The notes below the pieces were generated by a model. That model ran no database searches. It had not been told where the DNA came from and worked only from the letters and a program-made list of their open reading frames with translations. A program made the translations under genes and the position numbers. Of a stretch of 64,000 nt of DNA, positions 13,702 through 25,934 are shown in pieces. The stretch is from Sophora flavescens (taxonomy: Eukaryota > Streptophyta > Magnoliopsida > Fabales > Fabaceae), in the NCBI GenBank assembly GCA_030762895.1, contig JAUPTC010000091.1, positions 1 through 64,000 on the forward strand, read 5' to 3'. Numbering within the stretch: position 1 is the stretch's first letter; every line of letters starts with the position of its first letter.

Positions 13702-14620
13702 GAGGTCCATATTACTCTTTTGGTCCATTATCTTTATTTTAGGTTTCATTTTGGTCATTCATTTATTTATTGTTCCGTTTTGGTCCTTTATCTGACATCC
13801 TTTATCCTATTTTGGTCTCTTCTGTTAGTTTTGCACTAACGGCGTTAGGTTTATGTCGTCAGTTGCTGGAAACCACCACCACTCGCCGGAATCTGGATTT
13901 ACAGAGAGAAAAGTGTGACACCCTAACTCAGGTCATCACATGGTTACCCGTTTATGGAAATAAAACTTAATTTGCTGGTTACTTTCGGAAAATAATGTTT
14001 TCTCAACGTTCATCTTTTCAAAATATGGTGATAAATTTTTTTTTCCTTTTAATCCTCAAGACAACAACAACGAAATCAAACCACACATAATTACATATTG
14101 TATATAAGTTATACAACTATCTTTGCCTCATATATCTTCACATCTAGATCATTATCGGTTTAATGACTCTCAAAACATAACATAACTCAATATAACCTAA
14201 AGTGGTCGTATCTAACCGACACTACCGTCAACCCGAGCAAAGCACAACATGTCTCGAACTAGATAGCCTTCTCCTTCTTGTAGAAATCTCATCCCTTGTG
14301 CGGCATCGATATGTTTGTAAGGGTGAGACGCCAATATATGGATTTACCAAAATAACTAAATGCTCGCACAAAAGAAGGCACATGTACAATTTCATGTTAT
14401 AACAACATAAGCATCCATACTATAGCATACAATTTATCAATGGGTTTCACACCCCAAACATCAATGTTGGAAAACTATGCATGAGCACTTCAATACATCA
14501 TCTAACTTTTCCTAATCTCAGGAGATCCCACAACACCGCGTAAATGAGTTGATCAAACTCAATAGCCAAATATATTAGGCACTTCGTGGCATGGAATACT
14601 TTATTCATTAAAGCACCACA

Positions 14621-14826
14621 GATAACCCGTAGCCAAAATACCCTATCATCAAGGTATCGGACATAACCGTAGCCAAAATACCCTACATAAGGTATCCGAC
14701 ATAACCGTAGCCAAAATACCCTATCATCAAGGTGTCCGACATAACCCGTAGCCAAAATACCCTATCATCAAGGTATCCGACATAACCCGTAGCCAAAATA
14801 CCCTATCATTAAGGTATCCGACATAG
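14621..14826. repeat. Five tandem copies of a ~41 bp unit in LTR copy B
   Basis: Each unit carries ACCCGTAGCCAAAATACCC followed by ATCATCAAGGTATCCGACAT. Units differ by one or two bases, and the second is shortened. The array is absent from copies A and C at the equivalent place. Confidence 0.85.
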
Positions 14827-17081
14827 GACATCGTGGGCACGTCTGCCAATGCATGCATATAAAATATTTTGTTCTCATCGTTTTCTTCGTGTGTAATCTT
14901 TCCTTTGTCAAAGCTCAAAAGCTTACGACCAACGTAGTTTTAAATGTCTTAAAGTCTTTCATTAACAACACAGGACACGCAGTCCGAGTGCTTAGTCACG
15001 AAACCTTAAACCTTGCAATCAGTCTTAGGTTCGTGGTAATAGAAAACATCATAAATCTTTTACCATCGTTTATTACGTCGTGAAGTAGACACACCGTCTA
15101 CCTACTAGACACCAAGTCTATAACATCATAAGAACACTAGTACCCCAACGTCTCGGTTACTAAGTTCCACATCGTCGTTTACGTCATTTTTGTCTGTGAA
15201 AAACAAATCCAAAATAGGATAACGTCATAAGAACATTAGTACCCCGACATCTCGGTTACTAAGTTCCATATCGTCGTTTTACATCGTTTACGTCGTTTTT
15301 CGTCTATGAAAACATATCCAAAATAATATCTCCGTAATTTATCCAAGTTACCGAAAATACGTCATTGAGTAAACTCATTCACAGAAAATCTTTTTCCAAG
15401 GTAGAAATTCATTATAAAATCCTTAAATCATAAAACTTAGTTTCTCACAAACCAATGAGTCACTTGAGGTTTATTCTCCTCAAAATATGCACTGCCGTTT
15501 CAAAAATACTTGCCATCTACAATTTTCCAAATTTGCCGTCAAATATTATTTTTAAGACTTTTTAAGCCAAAACTTAACTTTTTCCACTTAATTAATCTTC
15601 TAAAATCATGATTAACTTATTTTCACCAATTAATTTCATAAAAAGAATATTTTGTAATATTTCGGGTTTTCTTATATAAAATATAGCAGTGCTAAAATAT
15701 TTTCCAAAACTCCTCACTTTCCTCAAAATAAAATTCCTTTAATATTATATATCAATATTTTACCATTAAAACATTGAATATAATTTGCGTAGCTTCTTAA
15801 AGCTTTTATCCGATTAACTTTAATTGAGCACTGTCCTCTGTCTGGCTTCTCACACATCAACCAACAGTTATATAACAGATATTTCCCAGGCAGATCATGC
15901 ATCATAGCAATAGAATATACAATTGCAAATAATTAAATAAATTAAACACAACTCCACACCAATACACAGATAAACCACACCACGTAAATAACAAAACCAA
16001 CAACCACAACCACATATAAATCATATAAACCACACCACTAAAAAAACCAATAGCCACGACCACATATAAATCACATAAACCACACCACAAGAAAATAGTT
16101 ATTAAGAAAATCCCTCGGGTAAGCTCCCTTACCTCTTGAAGACTCCTTGATGAACTTACAGATTCCTTGAAATTTCAATTACCTCGTAAACGTCGTACTC
16201 AACTAACCTTCAACCATTACAACCAAATAGTTACAACTCAAGAAACTAAAACATTCTAAACCCTAATACATAGTCACGGCCTCTAGGGTTTTGAATGACT
16301 AAAACTTCTAATCATGATTAAGTTATGGATTAATGATCCTTGATTAACCTAAATCATAGATTAGTGACTAAATAACTAAGTTTAAAACTCAAAACTTCCT
16401 AACTCTTTTATACATAGATTCGGCCTTAATAGGTTCATAGAGCTAGGGTTCTTAGTTTAACAAATCAACTTGGATTTATAAAGTATATATACTAAGAGCT
16501 TGATTTCTAAGATCATTTTTGAAAATCATGAACAAAACTCAACAAAACTCACCCACTTAGGGTTCGGCCAAAACAAATATTTTTGAGTAAAATATTCATT
16601 TTAAGAGACTAACATGGATTAGAGTGTGTAGTCATACATGCCATATAGAATACATGATCATACATGAAAACACATGAACAAAACTCTACCAACCCTAAGG
16701 TGATAGGTTCGGCCAAAGCTAGGTTTTCAAGAAAAAGATTTTTGATTACTTCATGCTCTTGGATTTAGATAGTAGACATGATATCTAGAAGATAGAAAGT
16801 AGTTTCATCATCATTAGATTTTCCTAGGATTTATTATGATTTTTCAAATTTCTAGGGTTAGAAACTTGAAAATGATGAACAACCATGATATAAGCCTTGA
16901 ATAAAGAAACTTACTAAAGAACATAGGCATGATTAAGAATGACGATTAGAATTTACCTCTTGAAAATCAATGACAAAGAAAATCCAAGAACTTGCTTTAC
17001 AACTTAGAACTAAGAAACTTGGAAACTTTAGAGTTTTGGAAGCAAATGACAAAAGAAACTAAATGAAAAGTGAGAGTAGGG

Positions 17082-17089
17082 TATTTATA
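17082..17089 (-). promoter_or_regulatory. TATA box of LTR copy B
   Basis: The minus strand reads CACTATAAATACCC here. A leader-like sequence rich in C/T and free of long purine runs follows for about 120 bases, then a splice-donor-like CAAGAGGTAAAT. This is the evidence for the sense strand of the whole LTR family. Confidence 0.6.
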
Positions 17090-18268
17090 GTGAGAGTGGC
17101 GTCAATGTTGGAAAACTCTAGATGATGGTGAGTTGTCATGTTCAAGGATCAAAATGCAATTAAGTTCTAAGGACCAAATTGCAAAGATTCCAATAGTTGA
17201 AGGACTAGTTTGCAAATAGACAATAAAATGTCATGATGATGATTTTTGTCACATTAAATGCTAGCTTATCTTTGACTTGGTTGGCTGATTTGATGAGTGA
17301 AAGACAAGTTAGGATAATTCAAGAACATTTGAGACAAATCTAGAATGTTGAAGAAAAACCAAGAATGATGTAGAAAAGTGTGGATCATTCTAGAAAAATC
17401 TTGATTCATCCATCAAATGAGAAAGTCATCTTCTCTTATGGGCTTATGCATTTGGGCTTGACACATTTGGGCTTGGTTTCATTTTCTTGTTTGTTGTGGG
17501 GCCCACTTGAAGATTTAAGCCTTTAAACTTAAGATAAGAAACTTAAATGGGCTTTATGGACTCAACTATGAACTAGAAAAGTTTGGGCTTCTAAGACACG
17601 ACCATTTGAGATTGGAAACAAGGATTCTAGCCCAATCCACTTGGAAAAACTTAAAAAACTAATTTAGGGACAAAAGGGTAATTTACAGAAAGTTCAGGGA
17701 CTTAACAGTAAAATTTCTAAATTTTCTATTTAACCCTGAAAAACCTTCTAGACTTAAAAATATGATTCATCCCCTTGAATCATCTCAAAATCCTAAGATA
17801 AACCCTCTTACTACTCTTAGAAACTCTAATTTCCCTTAGTCGTCTACCCGATTACGCTTTCAGCCAATAATACGTAAATTATTTTATTTTTTCTGAAAAA
17901 AATTCTAAAAATACAGAATTGTAGAAAATAAAATACTAAACTTAAGTCTTTTGTTCACGAATTAAAATTAGGTCTTTTTAGCAGTATTATCATACTGTCA
18001 ATGGAATTCACGGGCTGGGTTTCAGCTGACTTTCCAACCTAAATTTTAATCGTAGCTTCCTACATTCAAGTAGGATTGAGTGGTAAACTCCGTTTATTTA
18101 AAATAGTTTTCTAAGTCTCAGATAAAAATATAAACATAATTATATAAATTTCTGATATTAGAAAACAGCGAAAAGTCGGGGTGTTACAAAAAGCCCCATT
18201 TTCCCTTTTTCTCTCTTCTTCATTCTCTTCCTCCCTTCCTTCTTCCTCCCCATGTGAAAGAGAGAGAA

Positions 18269-18692
18269 ATGGCGAATATGGATTCTGACTTGCCAATGGT
18301 ACCGGTCGGCGAGCCCTACAGCAGCAGCGTCGATCCTTCTTCAAAGAAGCAGAAGCGATTCAAGATCAAGAAGTGGAATGCAGTTGCTCTATGGGCTTGG
18401 GATTCGTCATTCTCTCCCAAACCCTAATTTTCTCATTTCACTTTCTGATGCTAAATGTTTTTTTCTTCCTGTAATTGATTTGAGACATTGTTGTCGATAA
18501 CTGCGCTTTTTGCAGAACCCATATCACGGATCTATGTAATCGTACTTTGTTCATAAATCATCATCATTGTTTTCTTGGAATATTGAATAATCTAACCTAA
18601 TTCAATTTGAATTGAATAGATTATTGCTTGAGGTATTGAGTGCCAGGACAATCAAGCTAGTGCTACTAGCGAGGAATGCACTGTAGCTTGGG
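18269..18692 (+). pseudogene. RBX1: RBX1 (RING-box protein 1) fragment, exons 1-3
   Basis: RBX1 is the RING subunit of cullin-RING (SCF) ubiquitin ligases and recruits the E2 enzyme. Exon 1 (18269-18401) begins at an ATG and encodes an acidic/Ser-rich N-terminus followed by [11 protein letters not shown], the segment that inserts into the cullin. Exon 2 (18485-18535) encodes DIVVDNCAFCRTHITDL, including the first zinc cysteines. Exon 3 (18633-18692) encodes [19 protein letters not shown]. Phases agree across both junctions (81 codons plus one base). The first donor reads AT instead of GT after GCTTGGG, so splicing should fail. The last exon, with the HxFHxxC and CPLD zinc ligands, is absent: after the acceptor-like TTTTCCAG at 18779 only a decayed TGAGTGAATTAC remains. 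The fragment lies between MULE terminal repeats, so I read it as transduplicated, not as the resident gene. Confidence 0.8.
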
Positions 18693-19220
18693 GTATGCTA
18701 TCCTATGCTCCAAAACCCTCTAATATCTATATTAATTAATTGATGATTGTATGTGAAATTCCGTTTTTGAATTTTCCAGTGAGTGAATTACTTTTTTAAA
18801 TTTTTTTTTTGGGTATTCACGCATCTCTGAATCAATTTGTTGATAAAAGCTTTAGGATTATATGAAACGTGTGGGGGGTATTTGAACTTGTACAGACATG
18901 AAGAAGAAGAAGCAACAATAGCTCTGAAAAATATGAGAGAGAGAATGGGAGGAAGGAGGAAGGAATATGAGAGGGAGAATGAGAGGAAGGACGAAGGGAG
19001 AAAGATAAGGAAGAAGAGATAAATAGTAAATGGGGGGTTTTCACTCTCTAAACCCAAAATTCCGGCGAGATTCTAGCGAGTGGTGGTGGTTTCTGGCAAC
19101 TGCCGGACAAAAACCTAACGCCGTTAGTGCAAAACTAACGGAATGAATCAAAATAGGCTAACGTTTGTAAGATATCACTTCACTTCAAAATCAATTCTAA
19201 CCAAATCAATTCACATAAGC

Positions 19221-19225
<5 letters not shown>

Positions 19226-19284
<59 letters not shown>
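19226..19284. repeat. (AT)n microsatellite
   Basis: About 29 uninterrupted TA units just outside the truncated right end of the Pack-MULE. The open frame through it (19143-19376) is a by-product of the repeat. Confidence 0.95.
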
Positions 19285-19286
<2 letters not shown>

Positions 19287-19929
19287 TTCATCACCTCACG
19301 AGTTTCTCTCTTACGTAATCAACCTTTACCCATCACCTCACGTTTGGTTCATGGAATGTGCACACTGAGAATATAGTTTTCAACACTGATTCATTAATTT
19401 TATTCATGTGCATATTTTATGTCCGATAATAGTTTTTAAAACTTATATAAAAAATGGGAAGCTTTTATTCCCATACTCATATATGCATTCTTGAGAATAT
19501 TAAAATAAAACTTGTACCAAGCGCTACCTAAATGCTCTATTACTTTATATAGGTATGCATAGCACATTAACTTAAAATGAAGCTAATGTTGAATAGAAAG
19601 GAGCATATGCTTAGATGCTATACAGTTTAGTATCACTTGGATTGTATGAGAGAGGTTGTACAACCCCTTGGGTTCTTGATATTATATTTGTACGGCTTTA
19701 CTATTATACGGTAAGATAAGATGCATCAAAATATCAAGCATCGACTCTTTGAAACATAGTTTATGCCCTTACATGCATCCTTGGTTTAGCAATAATCTAA
19801 TTAATTAGTCCAAGGCTTAGATCAACCTTCCTCACTTGAAAAAGATGCAGCCATCCAACAAGTAGTGTAAATAAAAATTCTCACTGGTCATCATGCCTAC
19901 CATTTAATATTTAACTCTAAATTTCGGGA

Positions 19930-20199
19930 ATGACTACATTTTCAGAAGATCTTTTACACCCGTTATGCAAAGAGGTTGATGTTATACCATTAATGCAAAG
20001 AGCTTTTATACCTCTATCTCATAATGATTTTAATGTTTTATCTGTTTGGTTGGAAAAGCAAAACGATACAAGTACTTCCAAGGAAGGAGAGCAGAATAAT
20101 GATAATATTGTTGATGATGGTTATACCGTGGTTAAGTTCAAATCTCAGAAGAAGTATAATCTGAGACTGAATAAAAAACCTAATTCTAGGTTTGCTTGA
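19930..20199 (+). CDS. Small hypothetical ORF (89 aa)
   Basis: The frame runs from ATG to TGA with protein-like composition: an N-terminal part with DLLHPLCKEVDVIPLMQRAF, an acidic middle (EGEQNNDNIVDDG), and a basic tail YTVVKFKSQKKYNLRLNKK. I do not recognise a domain. It could be the 3' end of a longer, partly lost frame, for example the ORF1 tail of a retroelement, since a T-rich segment follows. There is no clear promoter or splice context, and it is flanked by AT microsatellites. It might equally be non-coding. Confidence 0.3.
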   Translation: MTTFSEDLLHPLCKEVDVIPLMQRAFIPLSHNDFNVLSVWLEKQNDTSTSKEGEQNNDNIVDDGYTVVKFKSQKKYNLRLNKKPNSRFA

Positions 20200-20295
20200 T
20201 TCTCATTTATTTTGCATGGGTTTTGGTTTTTGTCCCCCATATTCTTGTTTTATTTTTTATTTTATTAATAAATTTATGTTAACTTGTCACCTTGC

Positions 20296-20298
<3 letters not shown>

Positions 20299-20351
<53 letters not shown>
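20299..20351. repeat. (AT)n microsatellite
   Basis: Uninterrupted TA run of about 26 units. Confidence 0.95.
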
Positions 20352-20354
<3 letters not shown>

Positions 20355-20774
20355 GGCTAGTATTTGATAAAACCCAAAAATGATAGACTAATATCTCCCA
20401 AAAAGTAAAGGCTACACAAGATATTACTATAAATTGGGTTTCTTTAGTTCCCCTTCTTATTTTAATTAAGTCCATCTAAAGAAAATTCACGCAGTAGGGA
20501 TGGGTTTCCGTTTCACATAAACAATACACTAAACACCTTCAATGCATCATTTAATCTCTGAAAAATCAGCCTCAAAACTGTGGTAATTAAGCATCATATG
20601 AAAAATTCAAACAAAAAGAAGCTATTCAATCTAGATTCAAACAATTAAGAGGGAAAAAAAAATAAGAACGAAAAATGAAACAAAGAAAACAAATTTCATA
20701 ATTAACTATTAAGAGTATCAAATCCCTAGGATTTATTAAAAGGCCTGACCCTCCATGAATTGGGGGGGGGAGAA
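20352..20774. other. No gene seen; ends in a purine tract
   Basis: AT-rich sequence without coding signal. It ends in TTGGGGGGGGAGAA directly before the TGTAACACC end of LTR copy C, which looks like a polypurine tract on the plus strand although the LTR's sense strand appears to be minus. Confidence 0.4.
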
Positions 20775-21136
20775 TGTAACACCCCCCTTGGGCATTACTT
20801 ACGTAACACATGCGGATTTTAAAGTAAAAGATAATTTGATTTGATGGTGCTTTCGGAAAATAATTTATATAAGTACATAAGTGTTCGAAATTGGGTATAA
20901 AATTTTGTCACGACTCCATACCCAAGCCTTGATCGGCACACAGACTTACTATCATAGCACTGACAAGCCTATTTAATTTAAAGAATATACTTGAATAAAA
21001 TCTAGTATTTTTACGAAAATTTCGACAGAGTCTCCTCAGTAATTCGGACATCCCAGGTAAAAGAACACCTGCTAAAATAATTACATTTTCATTCCAGAAT
21101 TCCATTTACACCAAATACAACCAGGCAGTAATATGG

Positions 21137-21189
<53 letters not shown>
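21137..21189. repeat. (AT)n microsatellite inside LTR copy C
   Basis: TA run with one AAATA interruption near its left end. Confidence 0.9.
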
Positions 21190-21194
<5 letters not shown>

Positions 21195-23137
21195 CCATAA
21201 GCTGTACAAGACCAAAAGGAACAACTTAGATTTTCATTCAAAAGATATGCTCTTCGAGCCATAAACATTCCATTTTAAAATAAAGGCTCTCTGAGCCATA
21301 CTCATACATACTTATCAAAAATAATCTAAGTCTCAAACCCTAAGCTGGTCATTCTAGAAGTTATTCCTGAGGAAAACTCACGTGATCATTCCACAATCAA
21401 GTACTTCATCAAGCAACTAGATCTAAGTCTCTGAGTGACTTAGAAAGACTCCTCTGCAGCATCGGTACTAAAGTACCCAAGGTACAATAGCGAACCAGAA
21501 GAAACCTGAAATATTTGTAAGGGTGAGACGCCAATATATTAACGCAACAACTAAATGCACGACACCACATAACATATACATTTATCACACAAGCATTTAT
21601 AAGCAAATAGTTTATCAATGGGTTTAACACCCCAAACATCATCGATTTAAAATTATGCATGACACTTCATATTCATCATCTAATTTCTTCCTAATCTCAT
21701 GAGATTTCCCAACATATAATGAATTGATCAGACTCCATAGCCACACTGGCTAACTTGACACACTGCCACTAGGCACGCAACCTCTTCCCATCCACACAGG
21801 CACACAAGGCCAGGCAAGCAGCCAAACACATTGCTACTGTCCACTCTCAGGGCACCAATAGCAACGAAGTTGGGGTCTCAAATGTCCTCACTAGGTACAT
21901 GAGAAAAACACAGTAAGAATTACCTTTCGCCACTGGTAATTAATACATCGAACCGCGGGCACGTCTGCCAATGCATGCAAAACACTTTTGTTTTGTTCTT
22001 TTCTTTGTGTTCAATCTTTCTTTGTCGAAGCTCAAAATGGATTACGACTCACATAGATTTAAAACACCTTTAAAACTTTCATTACAACACAGGACCTCAC
22101 CGGTCAGGAGTGCTCAATCCACGACACCTCTCGACCGATGCACCAGTCTTAGGTTCGTGGTACTAGAAAACATCTTCAATGTTTCAATACGGTATACACC
22201 ACGTATACGGTACAGGACCTCAAAGTCTAAATGACCCCGAGTCCATCACAACGCAGAACCTTAGTACCGCGACGTCTCGGTTACTAAGTTCCACACCACT
22301 TTCAACACAGTTGAATTTATTTTTGGTTTTCAGAAATTATTTTCAAATTGGAAATTCATTAATGGAATCCTTAAATAGTAAAACTTAGTTTTCACAAAGG
22401 TGAGTCACTTGAGGTTTTAACTTTCTTAAAATATGTACTGTCGTTTCAAACACTTGCCTTCTACACTTTTCCAAATTTGCCATCAATTATCACTTTTAAA
22501 GCTTTTTAAGCCAAAACTTAGCTTTTTCTACTTAAACAATTTTCTAAAATCATAATTAACTTATTTTCAACAATTATTTTCATAAAATTACTTTTTATAA
22601 TAGTGCAGAGTTTCTTACGAAAAAAAAATTTGCAGTACAAAAATATTTTCACAGTTTCGCTCTCATTGTGACTCATAAATTACTTTTACACTAATAAATC
22701 ATTAAAATAATAATATTTCTCAAAACTCATTATTTTTCCAAAATAATATTTTCCACCACTATTATATTCCAACATTTCCCATAAAACATTGAATATAATT
22801 TACACAGCTTATTAACGCTTTTTATCGATTAATCGGTTGTGCATTGACCCTTTGTCAGGCTTCTCAAACAACACTCACAAACAACATTCAACAACAATTA
22901 TCAGAATTATATCACCAGGAAGATCATGCATCATAGCAATATAATATACAACTACAGATAATCAAATAATTTAAAAGCATATCAGACAACGATACTCAGA
23001 TAAACAACACAACGTAAACCACATAAATAGATAACCACAACCATATAAATTATACAAACTACACTAAAAGTAAATGGTTATTGAGAAAAATCCCTCAGGC
23101 AAGCTCCCCTTACCTTTCACTAGTGCAATAATTGCTT

Positions 23138-23485
23138 TTTATGTCAGTTAAAATTGATTTTTTACGTCAGAATACTGACTGACGTAAATACAGCTGACGT
23201 TAAAAGTTAAACTTTTAACGTCAGTTGAGAACTAACGTTAAATATAACACTATTAACGTCGGTTCTTTAACACAACTGACGTTAATTTTGTCAAAATTAA
23301 CGTCAGTTCTTTAAAACAACTGACGTTAACTTTGTTAAAACTAACGTCATTTGTTATCAAGAAGCGGCGTAAAAGGTCTTAATTTTAACGTCGGTTGTAA
23401 TAAACAAGCGGCGTTAATAGTGTATCTTGTATATTTTATAAAATACTATTAGCGTCGGTTGTATGATAAAGCGGCGTTAATAGTA
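23138..23485. repeat. Left subterminal repeat array of the CACTA element
   Basis: Multiple copies of a 12-14 bp motif (AACTGACGTTAA / TTAACGTCAGTT and variants with GCGGCGTTAA) occur as inverted pairs spaced by short A/T loops, such as the pairs around 23215-23290. Known CACTA elements bind TNPA-type proteins at such repeats. Confidence 0.8.
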
Positions 23486-23875
23486 TTTTTTTATAAATTC
23501 AATTTTAAAATATCACTCCCCTCAAGCCATCCCCGCATTCAAGTAAATATCCCAAGTAACACATAATATCACACACATTACTGAATTGCAAAGGAAAAAT
23601 GGAACAATGATCCTTATGTATTCGAAACAATATATATTTATTAACATAGGTTATAACTCAAAATAAATACATAAATATAAATAAAAATAAATGTATACTA
23701 AGTTTAAACTACCTATATCAATATCCCTTCGTGATGATCATCACGAGTGGCATGTACATCGTCCACCTTGTGTCTCCTCGATTATAGTAGGCATGTTTGT
23801 TGAAAAAGAAGGAGTCTCGGGAATATCAAGATTTGAATCTTCATTTTCATCACTACCATTATACATGTTTTTTCC

Positions 23876-25926
23876 TTAGAGAACCACGAACAACCTTTTG
23901 TTAGAAGGATCGGTGATGTAGAACACTTGTTTTGCTTGGGAAGCCATTATGAAAGGCTCATTTATATGACCTAACTTGTTGAGGTCTACCAATGTGAACC
24001 CCAATTCGTCGGTTTGTACACCACCGTTACTATCAACCCACTTACATTTAAATACCAAGCACCGTAAGCTTAGTGTAATCGAGCACCCAAATATCTTCAA
24101 TATATCCAAAGTAAGGTCTCGGTGTTGTAACGGGTTTTGTGTCCTTTGCACTAGAGAAGTGCATTGCTTCGGCCACGATCATAACCCCACTATTTTGCAT
24201 GGTAATCTTGTTATCTTGTTCCTTTGTATAAAAGGAAAAGTTATTTATGTCGTATCCGCTCCAACATATGACGTTGAAGTTAGGCCCACGTGCTAGCCAT
24301 TTTACGTCATCAGAAGCAGTACTACCATCCCTAAGCATTTCTTCCTTGAACCATGGTAAAAAAGTCTTGTTATGCTTGTTCAACAACCACCTTTCGCTCA
24401 TTCGAGGGTTTTCTTGATTGACTTTTCTTTTATGTTCAAATAAGAAAGGCTGAACACATTTGATGTTGTTCAATACATACAAATGTGCTTGAAGCACTTC
24501 CTCCCGATCCTTCCTATTAATTCTTAAGCCATGTGTACCCTTACCTTGACATCTGATCTCATCATGCCGAGGCTTAGGAACCCCTATAGGATCCGTGTTA
24601 TGAAGGTAGTCCGAACAAAACTCAATAGCTTCTTTACGCAACATACCTTTGAACAATAGATGCTTCCGGACGATGAGGATTCTTCACGTACCCTTTCAAG
24701 ATCTTCATGTAGCGCTCAACTGGGTACATCCATCTTAGAAAAATCGGCCCACATAATCTAATCTCCCTCACCAAATGAACAATTAAGTGAACCATTATGT
24801 CAAAAAAGGAAGGAGGAAAATACATCTCCAATTGGCACAAGATTGTAGCAGCCTCAACTTCCAAGTCATCCAACATACGGGGGTCAACGACTTTGCTACA
24901 TATAGAATTGAAGAATGAGCACAACCGAGTAATGGCATGTCTCACATTTTTTGTAGCAATACCACGAATAGCAACGGGCAGAAGTTGTTGCATCAAGATG
25001 TGACAATCATGAGACTTCAAGCCAACCAATTTAAGATCACTAGAGACAAGCCTCTTCATATTTGAAGAGTAACCATGTGGAACTTTGATGCCCTGAAGAC
25101 ACCCGCAAAAACTTTGTCTCTCTTTTTTTGACAAAGTATGACATGCTGGCGGCAAATAAGTCCGCATACCATCCTCAACAAGCTCGGAGCTAACTGCTCT
25201 CGTATACCCGTAGCAACGAGGTCGAGACGAGCATTCACACCATCCTTTGTCTTGCCACTGAATGTTGAGAAGCGTCCCGATCACACTATCACACACATTT
25301 TTCTCCACATGCATCACATCAATGCAAGTGTCGACATCGAGCTTGCGCGAGTATGGAAGATCAAAGAATATCGACCTCTTCTTCCATATGTTTTTCTCAG
25401 TGACTTTACCTTTCTTTTTGGACTTTCCGAATATAACATCGATGTCCTTTACCCTCCGATAAACCTGCTCTCCAATTAAGGCCGCCGACGCTTCTTTACG
25501 TCTCTTGGCATCCATTAAAAGCTTTTTTCATCTTACGATACGGGTGGTCACATCTAAGAAATCTACGATGCCCAAGGTAAACCGTCTTCTTTCCATGATG
25601 CAACCGAGTGTAGCATGTGCCTTCTTCACATATAGGGCATGCTTTATGCCCCTTGACACTGTTCTAGGACAAGTTACCGTATCTTTGGAAAGTCGTTGAT
25701 GGTGCAAAATAACATGGCACGAAGCTTGAAAGTCTCATGAGAATACCCATCAACTACATCAACACCTTCCACCCACAGCGTTTTCAAGTCTTAAATCAAG
25801 GGACCTAGATAAACATCTAAGTCATTTCCCGGTTGCTTTGGGCCCGAAATCATCATAGACAACATCATGTATTTGCGCTTCATGCACAACCAAGGGGGCA
25901 TGTTGTAAATTACCAACAGAACAGGT
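23876..25926 (-). pseudogene. TNP2-type CACTA transposase, truncated and interrupted
   Basis: Read from 25926 downward, similarity to plant TNP2 transposases (Transposase_21, then DUF4218 and DUF4216-like parts) is clear. It starts at YNMPPWLCMKRKY, passes GPKQPGNDLDVYLGPL, and a TAA stop at 25791-25793 follows. KACPICEEGTCY and GHRRFL come next. The long open part 25515-24634 contains VDTCIDVMHVEKNVCDS, SHDCHILMQQLLPVAIRG and VERYMKILKGYVKNPHRPE. A shift leads into 24656-24048, and a further shift into 24151-23876, which ends with the DUF4216-like LGFTLVDLNKL and ASQAKQVFYI. Roughly the first 300 residues of a normal TNP2 are missing, replaced by unrelated palindromic sequence, so the protein is dead. 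Confidence 0.88.
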
Positions 25927-25934
25927 CATGAACT

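Larger units (their letters stand above)
13914..18188 (-). mobile_element. Large solo LTR (copy B), 4,275 bp
   Basis: Termini are TGTGACACCC at 13914 and GGGGTGTTACA ending at 18188. AAAAG occurs at 13909-13913 and 18189-18193, giving a clean 5 bp target duplication. There is no internal domain, so it is a solo LTR. The minus strand is sense: TATAAATA (17082-17089) is followed by a leader and a donor-like GT at 16955-16956, the same arrangement as in copy A on the plus strand. A 41 bp tandem array lies at 14621-14826. Confidence 0.85.
13702..19157 (+). mobile_element. Pack-MULE carrying RBX1 exons
   Basis: The left arm at 13806-13913 and the right arm at 19041-19157 are inverted copies. Both contain GTTAGTTTTGCACTAACGG, then CGTTAGGTTT, then GAAACCACCACCACTCGC, and the similarity continues inward into pyrimidine-rich DNA past the inserted LTR (18194-18250 against about 18930-19040). 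Such long TIRs flanking a spliced host gene fragment define a Pack-MULE. The outermost left TIR (13702-13805, with TTTTGGTCC units) has no counterpart on the right, so the right end is truncated and no target duplication can be read. LTR copy B sits between the left arm and the captured gene. About 1.2 kb remains once that LTR is removed. Confidence 0.7.

Noticed and set aside
18788..19057. Hydrophobic minus-strand frame of 89 codons that looks like a membrane peptide
   Set aside because: It is the pyrimidine-rich inner part of the Pack-MULE terminal repeat, where TTC/CTC codons give Phe/Leu/Ser by composition.
19143..19376. Open frame of 77 codons across an AT microsatellite
   Set aside because: The openness comes from the alternating Ile/Tyr codons of the TA repeat; there is no protein-like sequence outside it.
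23976..25479. Plus-strand frames of up to 113 codons
   Set aside because: They are antisense shadows of the TNP2 transposase remnant.
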